From: Winogradskyella pelagia
GTDB lineage: Bacteria > Bacteroidota > Bacteroidia > Flavobacteriales > Flavobacteriaceae
Direction of reading: 5' to 3'
DNA length: 64,000 nucleotides
Assembly: GCF_017581965.1 (NCBI RefSeq)
Contig: NZ_JAGEVF010000003.1
Coordinates: forward strand, 289,540 to 353,539
Shown here: one piece after another, positions 27,068 to 35,397 of the stretch
How positions within the stretch are numbered: position 1 is the first letter of the stretch
How the letters are laid out: the number at the start of each line of letters is the position of its first letter
Notes under the pieces: generated by a model
The model's input: the letters and a program-made list of their open reading frames with translations, nothing else
Told to the model about the DNA's origin: nothing
Databases searched by the model: none
Translations under genes and position numbers: made by a program

Positions 27068-28055
27068 TATCGTCCTCTAAAAATTCAGATAAGTCAACGA
27101 CCACTCCAATTCCCAATATTTGTTTCCACTGCAGTTTTGGACCAGTTACTACCCTATCGATATTAGTAATCTCTTCTCGTATAATTTCGGTTTTAATATC
27201 GTCATCATATCGTAAGTGTGAGCCAAATGTGGCCCTTACGTACTTATTGACCTTAAACTCAAAATTCACTTCCCAGTCTAAATCGATATTCCCAAAGCTA
27301 TTAATATAATCTGTATACAGACTTAAAACACTGTTAACCTTAATATTTTCCATTAGAGTAGTCTGATATTGGTTTGTAATTAATATTCCAAACTCAGCAC
27401 GCACCCTATCCCCCTCGCGCAAGAGATTTCCATTTATGTCATAAATTGCTGGATTAACACCAAACGCACCAGAATTAGCTAAATCAGTGTCTAAAACAAA
27501 TGTTCCTTTTAATGTTATTGGAGAAGCATAAACAGAAAATTCCTCTATTTGCCTACCATATTCAACCCCAGCCCCTAAGAAGAGATAACCCGGTGCCATA
27601 AACCGCGATATTGGAGGATCATCTGGGTTATTAAAACCATTGGCAAACTGGGTATTAAAACTAAATCTTGCAGAATAAAACCAATTACTGTTTTTATTGA
27701 ATTCATACCCAAAATTAGAAATTAAAGAAATGGCATCTTCCGTTTTTCTTATAGGCTCACCATCTTGCTTATTGATTCCGTAAAGAAGCATTAAAGAAGA
27801 GTTCCAGAAGAGTTTATTAGTTTTAAAATTAGCCTCTCCTTTTCCATTAAAACTTGCTGATATTGAGTTTGCACCACCGGCATTCCAATTTGTAAACGAA
27901 ACCTGATTAAAGTATGCACCTACCTCTTGTATTGTGGTCCACCCATAATCGTCCGTTTCATCAGGCACCAGAAATAATGAACTCGGCTGGGCAAATACTG
28001 TAAAGGCTGAGCATAACAGAACAAAAAATATCGCTCTGGTTGTAAAAAAAATCAT
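27060..28055 (-). CDS. DUF3078 outer-membrane protein
   Basis: A 331-residue protein with a signal peptide (about 1-22, ending VFAQ). Next is a conserved opening W..GG..S.SFNGKGEANF (about 58-78), followed by alternating aromatic beta strands consistent with an outer-membrane barrel, about 80-320. DUF3078 proteins are common in Bacteroidota and are sometimes placed among T9SS- or cell-envelope-associated barrels; the function is not settled. The gene starts 3 bp downstream of the AIR synthase stop, so they probably share a transcript. Confidence 0.85.
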   Translation of the reverse strand: MIFFTTRAIFFVLLCSAFTVFAQPSSLFLVPDETDDYGWTTIQEVGAYFNQVSFTNWNAGGANSISASFNGKGEANFKTNKLFWNSSLMLLYGINKQDGEPIRKTEDAISLISNFGYEFNKNSNWFYSARFSFNTQFANGFNNPDDPPISRFMAPGYLFLGAGVEYGRQIEEFSVYASPITLKGTFVLDTDLANSGAFGVNPAIYDINGNLLREGDRVRAEFGILITNQYQTTLMENIKVNSVLSLYTDYINSFGNIDLDWEVNFEFKVNKYVRATFGSHLRYDDDIKTEIIREEITNIDRVVTGPKLQWKQILGIGVVVDLSEFLEDDTN

Positions 28056-28058
28056 AGT

Positions 28059-29258
28059 TTAGTATTCAAAAGTACCGTAAATACTAGAGATTGTTAACTT
28101 TTTGGTTTGTGCTGAATTTGAATGTGACTCATATTTTTCAACACGACCAATTATTTGAGCGTCAACATTAAATGATTGTGATATTTTAATAATGTCATTA
28201 GCTATTTTTGGAGTTACATAAAGTTCCATTCTATGACCGCAATTAAAAACTTGATACATTTCCTTCCAATCTGTTTGTGATTGTTCTTGGATGAGTTGAA
28301 ATAGCGGTGGGACATCGAATAAATTATCCTTTACAATATGGAGGTTATCTACAAAATGAAGAATCTTGGTTTGAGCACCTCCACTGCAATGCACCATACC
28401 ATGGATATTATCGCTTTTGTATCTGTTTAAAATTGACTTGATAATTGGCGCATAAGTTCTGGTTGGGGACAGGACTAACTTTCCTGCATCAAGAGGAGCA
28501 CCTTTAACAGCATCAGTCAATGCAGTATTACCAGAATAAATGAGTTCTTCTGGCACTTTTGGATCAAAACTCTCCGGGTATTTCTGGGCTAAATATTTAC
28601 TAAAAACGTCGTGTCTGGCCGATGTTAGACCATTACTCCCCATACCTCCATTATATTCTTTCTCGTAAGTAGCTTGACCAAATGAGGCTAGCCCTACTAT
28701 AACATCACCAGCTTTAATATTGGCATTATCAATGACATCTGCGCGATTCATTCTGGCCGTAACCGTAGAGTCAACAATTATAGTCCTTACTAGATCACCA
28801 ACATCTGCAGTTTCTCCTCCCGTAGAGTGTATAGTAACTCCGAATTGACCAAGGTCTCCGATTAATTCTTCTGTTCCGTTTATTATGGCCGAAATAACAT
28901 CGCCAGGAATTAAGTTTTTGTTGCGTCCTATAGTTGATGATAACATTATATTATCTGTGGCTCCAACACAAAGCAAGTCATCAACATTCATTATTAACGC
29001 ATCTTGTGCAATTCCTTTCCAAACTGATAGGTCATTGGTTTCTTTCCAATACATGTAAGCAAGTGAGGATTTAGTACCAGCACCGTCGGCATGCATAATC
29101 AAACAATAATTATCATCATTTGTTAGATAATCTGGCACAATCTTGCAAAAAGCTTTGGGATAAAGTCCTTTATCAATGTTCTTTATAGCATTGTGTACAT
29201 CTTCCTTAGAGGCAGAAACTCCTCTTTGCGCATATCGTTTACTCACAGAACCACTCAT
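28059..29258 (-). CDS. purM: AIR synthase (phosphoribosylformylglycinamidine cyclo-ligase), Bacteroidota type
   Basis: This PurM-family enzyme closes the imidazole ring of AIR in purine synthesis. Recognised parts are the N-terminal RYAQRGVSASKEDVHNAI, the ATP-grasp-like MHADGAGTKSSLAYMYW, the metal/ATP site GIAQDALIMNVDDLLCVGA, and a C-terminal GHRMELYV. The protein is longer and more diverged than E. coli PurM, as in other Bacteroidota. ATG at 29258 is chosen because an upstream TTG (29285) overlaps the -7 box and would lie ahead of the transcript start. DUF3078 follows on the same strand. Confidence 0.85.
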   Translation of the reverse strand: MSGSVSKRYAQRGVSASKEDVHNAIKNIDKGLYPKAFCKIVPDYLTNDDNYCLIMHADGAGTKSSLAYMYWKETNDLSVWKGIAQDALIMNVDDLLCVGATDNIMLSSTIGRNKNLIPGDVISAIINGTEELIGDLGQFGVTIHSTGGETADVGDLVRTIIVDSTVTARMNRADVIDNANIKAGDVIVGLASFGQATYEKEYNGGMGSNGLTSARHDVFSKYLAQKYPESFDPKVPEELIYSGNTALTDAVKGAPLDAGKLVLSPTRTYAPIIKSILNRYKSDNIHGMVHCSGGAQTKILHFVDNLHIVKDNLFDVPPLFQLIQEQSQTDWKEMYQVFNCGHRMELYVTPKIANDIIKISQSFNVDAQIIGRVEKYESHSNSAQTKKLTISSIYGTFEY

Positions 29259-29282
29259 TATAAATTGCCTTAATTGGTTCTG

Positions 29283-29290
29283 CAAAAGTA
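29283..29290 (-). promoter_or_regulatory. -7 promoter box of purM
   Basis: The minus strand reads TACTTTTG, an exact TAnnTTTG box, 24 bp before the ATG at 29258. It decides the purM start against the TTG at 29285. Confidence 0.5.
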
Positions 29291-29300
29291 AGCAATGAGA

Positions 29301-29957
29301 TTAATTTTTTATAAGGTTGGAATTAATAATTGTTTCCATTTCTTCAGTTTTCTTTGCACGTTCCTTAGTACCTCCAAAATAGTAATTGACACCAATACCG
29401 AATCTCAAAAACTTATCATTTCTATCGTCAACTATTAGCGGTAGCAACTCGTCTTCGAAACTGTAGTTGTACTCATAATAAAGCTTAACACCAAGTTGGC
29501 CCATAACAATATATTCAACCCCAATACCAATCTGTGTTTTTACTGCACTAGCATCTACGTCATTAGAGGTGTTTATTCCAAAACCACCGTAAACAATTGG
29601 TGAAAACCTATCGTATGGTAAAACTAAAACCTCCATACCAAAGTCAAAGGACATGAGGCTAAAATCCGTATCTTCCGCGCTTATCGTATAGCCATTAGCC
29701 GTTAAACCCAAAAAAATATTTGGTGTTATAAAGCGCTTATAGCCGACCCTGTAGTAAAATCCAAAATCCTTATTTTCATAATCTCCAAATAAGGTACTAC
29801 CGCCTAGTCCAACATCCGCCACGTTAGTTCCTCTTAAGTCAAAAAACTTTAATGTAGAATCAAAACTAGTAGAATCTTGCTCTTGTTGCGCAGATAATGG
29901 TGAAAAAAATAGAACTGAAGCAAGCAAAATTATAATCGCGTCTTTTGATATAATCAT
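29301..29957 (-). CDS. Outer-membrane beta-barrel protein
   Basis: A 218-residue protein with a signal peptide (about 1-23, ending SAQQ) and eight or so amphipathic strands with aromatic ends (FYYRVGYKRF; VKLYYEYNYSF; FGIGVNYYFGG), typical of a small OmpA/OprF-like or Curli CsgG-neighbour barrel. The last 25 residues are charged and lie beyond the barrel. No peptidoglycan-binding domain is present. Function is unknown. It is upstream of purM on the same strand by 43 bp, though purM has its own -7 box. Confidence 0.75.
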   Translation of the reverse strand: MIISKDAIIILLASVLFFSPLSAQQEQDSTSFDSTLKFFDLRGTNVADVGLGGSTLFGDYENKDFGFYYRVGYKRFITPNIFLGLTANGYTISAEDTDFSLMSFDFGMEVLVLPYDRFSPIVYGGFGINTSNDVDASAVKTQIGIGVEYIVMGQLGVKLYYEYNYSFEDELLPLIVDDRNDKFLRFGIGVNYYFGGTKERAKKTEEMETIINSNLIKN

Positions 29958-30129
29958 AATATCCTAACATATGAATTTAGCATTATTATTGATTTGAGGC
30001 GTTGCAATATAGAAAAATATTGCTCAATTTGTAATAAAAAGAAACATTAAGCGCACAAAAAGGTCTATTCACAATGTGAATAAACCTATTATATGTCATA
30101 GACTAAATAGTCTTTAATGTCTTAGGGAA

Positions 30130-30267
30130 TTAGGACTCTGCTTGTAACTTGGCCTGCATCGCGACAACATCTTCATTTGTAACTTTATTCAAGTCGTCTG
30201 AATTGTCTTGAGTAAGAATTAAGGTCGCACCTACAAGAATAGCTACACTAAGTAGTAACTTCTTCAT
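30130..30267 (-). CDS. Small secreted or membrane peptide (45 aa)
   Basis: A short ORF starts with ATG and encodes a hydrophobic N-terminal helix (KKLLLSVAILVGATLIL), then an acidic/polar tail (DNSDDLNKVTNEDVVAMQAK) ending AES. The lysine-led hydrophobic segment looks like an uncleaved signal anchor or signal peptide. It lies in a 537-bp stretch between the barrel gene and the GSIII gene that is otherwise empty. The coding pattern is plausible but no family was recognised. Confidence 0.5.
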   Translation of the reverse strand: MKKLLLSVAILVGATLILTQDNSDDLNKVTNEDVVAMQAKLQAES

Positions 30268-30494
30268 CTTTACGAATATTGATTAATAGCACTGTAAAAA
30301 TACGAAATAAAGACGTTCGATAAAGTGTTATTACCAGTTTTCTAGGGCAATAAAGTGGTGTTTTCGATAATTAGCAACTTGTTATCGACAAACGGCACAA
30401 AAACATTAATTGCCAACAAAAAATATACGTAGAAGTACTCATTTATTAACACTAGATTTACATTGAAACCTGCGTTATGTTTAAGGCTTCAGGG

Positions 30495-32681
30495 TTATTT
30501 GGTAAACAAAAGTTCGCGATATTTTGTTAAAGGCCACAATTCGTCATCAATCATTAGCTCTAATTTATCACAGTGATATCTAATCTTGTCAAAAATTGGT
30601 TTTATAACCTCACAATAGCCCATCGCTCTTTTGTCAATTCTAGTTTCTTGATTGAACATTTTTCTAGCATTTGTCATTTCAGTTACCAAAGAGTTAATAG
30701 CTTCAATATGAGTTGATATCTTTTCAATCAACACTAATTGTTCTTTAGCTAACGTTTTAAACGCATCTCCATAAATAGATTTTAAACCGGTAACATTCTC
30801 TATTAACACATTCTGATAACGGACTGCTGTGGGCACTACATGATTACGCGCTATGTCACCAAGAACCCGGCTTTCAATTTGTATGCGCATAATGTATTCT
30901 TCCATCTCAACTTCGTAACGCGCTTCAGATTCAATTCTGTTCATCACACCAAGACTTTCAAATAAACTAATGGCATTATCAGAAATTTTAATTCTTAGGG
31001 CCTCCGGTGTATTTACATTATTACTTAAGCCTCTTTTCTTAGCTTCCTTTTTCCAGTCTTCACTGTAGCCATTACCTTCAAATAAAATGGACTTAGACGT
31101 TTTAATGTACTCTCGCAATACATTAAAGATGGCGTCGTCCTTTTTCATACCATTACCAGCGATCAAACCATCAACCTCAGTTTTAAAATCTTGTAATTGT
31201 TTGGCGACTATAGAGTTGAGAACTGTCATAGGGTTGGCGCAATTTGCTTTGGAACCTACTGCTCTAAATTCGAATTTGTTCCCTGTAAACGCAAAAGGAG
31301 ACGTTCTATTTCTATCTGTGTTATCCAATAAAATCTCGGGGATTTTGCCAACAACGTTGAGTTTTAAGTCTGTCTTTTCCTTTGGTGATAGTTTACCTTT
31401 AGTTACGGTTTCTAACTCGTCTAGGACTTTCGTCAATTGTTTTCCAATAAACACAGACATGACCGCTGGCGGCGCCTCATTGGCACCTAATCTATGGTCA
31501 TTCCCTGCGGAAGCTATAGATCCTCGCAGAAGCTCCTCATATTTTTGAACAGCTTTAATTGTATTTATAAAGAATGTCAAAAATTGAAGATTGCTCATCG
31601 GTGTCTTTCCAGGTGAGAGAAGGTTTATACCTTTATCGGTTCTTAAACTCCAATTGTTGTGTTTACCAGACCCATTTACGCCAGCAAATGGTTTTTCATG
31701 TAACAAAACTTTGAAATTGTGGCGTTTGGCTACCTTTTCCATCACGTCCATTAGTAATGAATTATGGTCAACTGCCAGATTAGCCTCCTCAAAAATGGGT
31801 GCTAGTTCAAATTGATTTGGCGCTACTTCGTTATGTCTTGTTTTTACCGGGATACCTAATAGCATACATTCGGTTTCTAAGTCGCGCATATAAGCCATTA
31901 CCCTAGACGGAATACTGCCAAAATAATGATCGTCTAGTTGTTGTCCTTTTGCCGGAGAATGCCCCAAGAGCGTTCTTCCGGTTAAAACGATATCTGGTCT
32001 AGATGTGGCGAGGGCATTATCAATAAGGAAATACTCTTGTTCCCATCCAAGAGAAGCACTTACCTTTTTTACGTTTTTATCAAAGTACTTACAAACCGAA
32101 ACAGCAGCATTATCTACTACGTTTAAAGCTCTTAGCAAAGGGGTCTTATAATCTAAAGCTTCGCCTGTATATGAAACAAAAACTGTGGGTATACAGAGCG
32201 TAGAACCATAAACAAATGCTGGTGATGTTGGGTCCCAAGCTGTATATCCTCTTGCTTCAAACGTATTTCTAATGCCTCCACTTGGAAAACTTGAGGCATC
32301 AGGTTCTTGCTGAACAAGTTGGCTACTGTCAAACTTTTCGATGGCAGATTCTTCATCGATGGTTTCAAAAAAAGCATCATGCTTTTCTGCCGTTGATCCT
32401 GTTAATGGCTGAAACCAATGGGTATAATGTGTAGCACCTTTTGATATCGCCCATTCTTTCATACCAGTTGCTACATGTTCTGCGGTGTGCCTATCGATTT
32501 TATTTCCTTTTTCAATTGCCTCAGTAATTAAGTCTAAAGCATTTTTTGTGAGGTATTGTCGCATAGCGACCTTATTAAATACGTTTTGGTTAAATATATC
32601 TGAGCGGCGTATCGGTTCCTTAATACTTACTGGTGCTCTATTTAAAGATGCTTTGACGGCATAAAATCTTAACGTTGACAT
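30495..32681 (-). CDS. glnN: Glutamine synthetase type III
   Basis: A 728-residue GSIII, roughly twice the size of GSI subunits and typical of Bacteroidota and cyanobacteria. It has the GSIII N-terminal region, the catalytic ATP/glutamate sites (LGWEQEYFLID about 220-230; GSGKHNNWS; GNDHRLGANEAPPA; RNRTSPFAFTGNKFEFRA) and the long C-terminal helical extension. It makes glutamine from glutamate and ammonia. It is divergent from a GSII gene across 178 bp, giving the cell two unlike glutamine synthetases at one locus. Confidence 0.95.
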   Translation of the reverse strand: MSTLRFYAVKASLNRAPVSIKEPIRRSDIFNQNVFNKVAMRQYLTKNALDLITEAIEKGNKIDRHTAEHVATGMKEWAISKGATHYTHWFQPLTGSTAEKHDAFFETIDEESAIEKFDSSQLVQQEPDASSFPSGGIRNTFEARGYTAWDPTSPAFVYGSTLCIPTVFVSYTGEALDYKTPLLRALNVVDNAAVSVCKYFDKNVKKVSASLGWEQEYFLIDNALATSRPDIVLTGRTLLGHSPAKGQQLDDHYFGSIPSRVMAYMRDLETECMLLGIPVKTRHNEVAPNQFELAPIFEEANLAVDHNSLLMDVMEKVAKRHNFKVLLHEKPFAGVNGSGKHNNWSLRTDKGINLLSPGKTPMSNLQFLTFFINTIKAVQKYEELLRGSIASAGNDHRLGANEAPPAVMSVFIGKQLTKVLDELETVTKGKLSPKEKTDLKLNVVGKIPEILLDNTDRNRTSPFAFTGNKFEFRAVGSKANCANPMTVLNSIVAKQLQDFKTEVDGLIAGNGMKKDDAIFNVLREYIKTSKSILFEGNGYSEDWKKEAKKRGLSNNVNTPEALRIKISDNAISLFESLGVMNRIESEARYEVEMEEYIMRIQIESRVLGDIARNHVVPTAVRYQNVLIENVTGLKSIYGDAFKTLAKEQLVLIEKISTHIEAINSLVTEMTNARKMFNQETRIDKRAMGYCEVIKPIFDKIRYHCDKLELMIDDELWPLTKYRELLFTK

Positions 32682-32699
32682 AAACTGAAATATTTAGGG

Positions 32700-32707
32700 C
32701 AAAAATA
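32700..32707 (-). promoter_or_regulatory. -7 promoter box of the GSIII gene
   Basis: The minus strand reads TATTTTTG, exact TAnnTTTG, 18 bp before the GSIII ATG at 32681. Confidence 0.5.
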
Positions 32708-32798
32708 CTACAAATACTATTTTTTAAATAGCAACCCTTAAAAAAATAGGGTTATCAACAATTATTAATAACATTTCATCTAAAAGACCCTAATTTTT

Positions 32799-32828
32799 TT
32801 GACCAAACTAAAAAAATAATAATCTTTG
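32799..32828 (+). promoter_or_regulatory. Promoter of the GSII gene
   Basis: A -33 TTG (32799-32801) and a near-consensus -7 box AATCTTTG (32821-32828) are 19 bp apart. The predicted leader to the ATG at 32860 is about 25 nt. Confidence 0.45.
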
Positions 32829-32859
32829 CAACGTCAATTTTTTTTAAACGATAAAAACG

Positions 32860-33882
32860 ATGAGTAAATCGAAATTAGAGTACATATGGCTAGATGGCTA
32901 TAAACCTACTCAAAACATGAGAAGTAAAACAAAGGTTGAAGAAAATTTCAGTGGTAAATTAGAGGACTGTCCAATATGGTCTTTTGACGGAAGTTCTACA
33001 AGACAAGCTACTGGAGATAATTCTGATTGTTTGTTAAAACCCGTTGCTATTTACCCAGACCCTGTAAGAAAAGACGGTTTCTTAGTAATGACAGAGGTTC
33101 TAAATCCTGACGGCACACCACATGAGTCTAATGGTAGAGCTACCATTGATGATGATGATAACGATTTCTGGTTTGGTTTTGAACAGGAATACTTCATTAT
33201 GAATAGAAAAACGCAATTACCTCTTGGCTTCCCTGTGGGTGGTTATCCAGCCCCTCAAGGGCTGTACTACTGTTCTGTAGGCGGAAGAAACACCCATGGT
33301 AGGGATATCGTAGAAGAACATGCTGACCAATGCATTGAAGCTGGGCTTAACTTTGAAGGTATTAACCAAGAAGTAGCATGCGGCCAATGGGAATTTCAGC
33401 TTTTTGCTAAAGGAGCTAAAAAAGCAGGAGACGAGATTTGGGTTGCGCGCTATCTCTTAGACAGACTTACGGAAAAATATGGATACTATATAGACTATCA
33501 CCCTAAACCTCTTGGGCAAGAGATGGATTGGAATGGCTCTGGTATGCATGCAAATTTCTCCAATACCGTATTAAGAACATGTGGTAGCAAAGAAACTTAC
33601 GAAAAAATCTGTGAAGCATTTAGGCCTGTTGTTAAAGAGCATATTGCCGTTTATGGTGAGTTCAATGACCAGCGCTTAACAGGAGACCACGAAACTGCTT
33701 CTATTGATGATTTCAGTTATGGTGTTTCCGATAGAGGTGCTTCTATTAGAATTCCAATTATTACTGTTGAGAAAGGCTGGAAAGGTTGGCTTGAAGATAG
33801 ACGACCAGCATCTAATGCCGATCCTTATAAAGTGGCTGGGCGCATTGTTAAGACTGTAAAAAGTGCAAACATAGAAGCTTAG
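32860..33882 (+). CDS. glnII: Glutamine synthetase type II (eukaryotic-like)
   Basis: A 340-residue GSII with the beta-grasp domain (YIWLDGYKPTQNMRSKTK; CPIWSFDGSSTRQA), the catalytic FGFEQEYFIM about 107-116, the NGSGMHANFS active-site loop, and the flap TGDHETASIDDFSYGVSDRGAS. GSII is common in eukaryotes and occurs in several bacterial phyla. It is transcribed away from GSIII and followed by a strong terminator. Whether the two enzymes serve different nitrogen conditions cannot be told from the sequence. Confidence 0.95.
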   Translation: MSKSKLEYIWLDGYKPTQNMRSKTKVEENFSGKLEDCPIWSFDGSSTRQATGDNSDCLLKPVAIYPDPVRKDGFLVMTEVLNPDGTPHESNGRATIDDDDNDFWFGFEQEYFIMNRKTQLPLGFPVGGYPAPQGLYYCSVGGRNTHGRDIVEEHADQCIEAGLNFEGINQEVACGQWEFQLFAKGAKKAGDEIWVARYLLDRLTEKYGYYIDYHPKPLGQEMDWNGSGMHANFSNTVLRTCGSKETYEKICEAFRPVVKEHIAVYGEFNDQRLTGDHETASIDDFSYGVSDRGASIRIPIITVEKGWKGWLEDRRPASNADPYKVAGRIVKTVKSANIEA

Positions 33883-33904
33883 TTCATTATATATTTAAAT
33901 TGTT

Positions 33905-33934
33905 AAAAGCTCACCTTCGAGGTGGGCTTTTTTT
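33905..33934. terminator. Terminator after the GSII gene
   Basis: AAAAGCTCACCT and AGGTGGGCTTTT (one wobble pair) form a hairpin with a TCG loop and T run. It can serve both the GSII gene and the convergent antiporter gene. Confidence 0.8.
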
Positions 33935-34895
33935 ATGTGAACGCCCCAACTATAAAAATAAGGTAGGCGATAAATAGTAATATTCCATTACCTCTTGTTA
34001 TCTGATAGCGTTTTGGCCACAACATTAGTGGAACTAGTATTGCCGCAAAACCAATCATCCAAAAGATGTTAGTCGATAGAATCTCTGGCGTTTCTGGATT
34101 TACAGTTATCGGTTTTATAATCGCTGTAAGCCCTAAAACAGAGGCAATATTAAAAATATTTGACCCTATTAAATTACCTAAAGAAATAGCTTTTTCTTGT
34201 TTTAATGCCGCAATAACCGATGCCGCTAGCTCAGGTACACTTGTACCAATGGCAATCACCGTTACAGATATAGCATAATCACTGATACCCACAGATTGGG
34301 CAAGTTCTTTAGCTCCGTCAACAAGCCATTCTGACCCAAAATACAACCCTAAACCTCCTATTAAAAGCCATAATGCGATTTTAAATGTTGACACAACAGC
34401 CAGTGTTTCATCAACATCATCTACAACCGTAACGTTTGAGAGAGAATTTATTGAATTTTTAATCAGGAAAAATAAGAACACGCAGAGGGAAATGAGCAAT
34501 ATAAAACCTTCTATTGCGCTGAGAAGTAAATCGTTCTTTAGAAAAACATAAAGGGCTATAGACAATAACATCATCATAGGCCAATTGAGCCTATAAAAAT
34601 CCCTATCCACAATAAGAGGTGAAATAATAGCGGTTATCCCAAGGACTAAACCGATATTGGCAATATTAGAGCCTATGACATTGCCTAAAGAAATATCAGA
34701 AACACCATCTAGTGCAGCCTGTAAGCTTACCAAAAGTTCTGGTGCTGAAGTGGCGAAGGATACAACCGTCATTCCTATTACTAGCTTAGATAACTTCAGT
34801 TTAAATGAAAGCGCCACTGAAGACCTTACCAAAAACTCACCGCCTATGACCAGAAGTGCTAGACCTACCAACACCAAAAGGATACTCATTACCAT
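33933..34895 (-). CDS. Calcium/sodium antiporter (YrbG/CaCA family)
   Basis: A 320-residue membrane protein of two inverted repeats of about five helices. It carries the alpha-repeat motifs TSAPELLVSLQAALDG and SLGNVIGSNIANIGLVLG in the first half and GTSVPELAASVIAALKQE with SLGNLIGSNIFNIASVLG in the second. These are the YrbG-type Na+/Ca2+ exchanger signatures; they carry the conserved Glu and Asn ion ligands. The length is normal. It stands alone, with the BlaI gene divergent upstream. Confidence 0.92.
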   Translation of the reverse strand: MVMSILLVLVGLALLVIGGEFLVRSSVALSFKLKLSKLVIGMTVVSFATSAPELLVSLQAALDGVSDISLGNVIGSNIANIGLVLGITAIISPLIVDRDFYRLNWPMMMLLSIALYVFLKNDLLLSAIEGFILLISLCVFLFFLIKNSINSLSNVTVVDDVDETLAVVSTFKIALWLLIGGLGLYFGSEWLVDGAKELAQSVGISDYAISVTVIAIGTSVPELAASVIAALKQEKAISLGNLIGSNIFNIASVLGLTAIIKPITVNPETPEILSTNIFWMIGFAAILVPLMLWPKRYQITRGNGILLFIAYLIFIVGAFT

Positions 34896-34993
34896 AAAAA
34901 CTCAAACGTTTTATATCAAAATGCGAAGATAAGACATCAAAAGAACAGATACACTAAACTAAATTTTTCGTTAAATAACTGTTTTTTTAGTTT

Positions 34994-35015
34994 TATAACT
35001 ATAAAAATAGTTATA
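34994..35015. promoter_or_regulatory. Palindromic operator of the BlaI/M56 operon
   Basis: Perfect 9-bp arms TATAACTAT (34994-35002) and ATAGTTATA (35007-35015), separated by AAAA, lie 20 bp before the blaI-like ATG. BlaI/MecI repressors bind such dyads and repress their own operon, so autoregulation is the natural reading. Confidence 0.65.
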
Positions 35016-35035
35016 TTGCGTTTAAATAAAACAAA

Positions 35036-35395
35036 ATGAAAAAACTCACTAATAAAGAAGAGGAAATAATGCATATTTTATGGAAGCTCGAGAAGGCCTT
35101 TGTAAAAGATGTACTGAGTGAAATAAAAACAGATAAGCCGCACTACAATACGCTGTCTACCATTATACGTCATCTTGAAGAAAAGGGCTATGTGAGTTAC
35201 AATGCTTATGGAAAAACACACCAATACTACCCTATTGTTTCTAAAGAAGATTACAAAAAGCGTTTTATGAATACGGCAATAGACCACTTCTTTAACAGCT
35301 CTTATAAAAATGTCGTATCCTTTTTTGCCAAGGAAGAAAAAATCAGTGTAAAGGAGCTTAAGGAAATTATTGAACTTATTGAGAAAAAAGACTAA
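35036..35395 (+). CDS. BlaI/MecI-family transcriptional repressor
   Basis: A 119-residue winged-helix protein: LTNKEEEIMHILWKLEKAFV at the N terminus, the recognition helix region HYNTLSTIIRHLEEKGYVSY about 43-62, and a C-terminal dimerisation/cleavage helix region. BlaI repressors are cleaved when the partner M56 protease is activated. The stop is 2 bp before the M56 gene, and a perfect dyad sits in front of the start. A beta-lactam link is not implied; no beta-lactamase is nearby. Confidence 0.93.
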   Translation: MKKLTNKEEEIMHILWKLEKAFVKDVLSEIKTDKPHYNTLSTIIRHLEEKGYVSYNAYGKTHQYYPIVSKEDYKKRFMNTAIDHFFNSSYKNVVSFFAKEEKISVKELKEIIELIEKKD

Positions 35396-35397
35396 TT

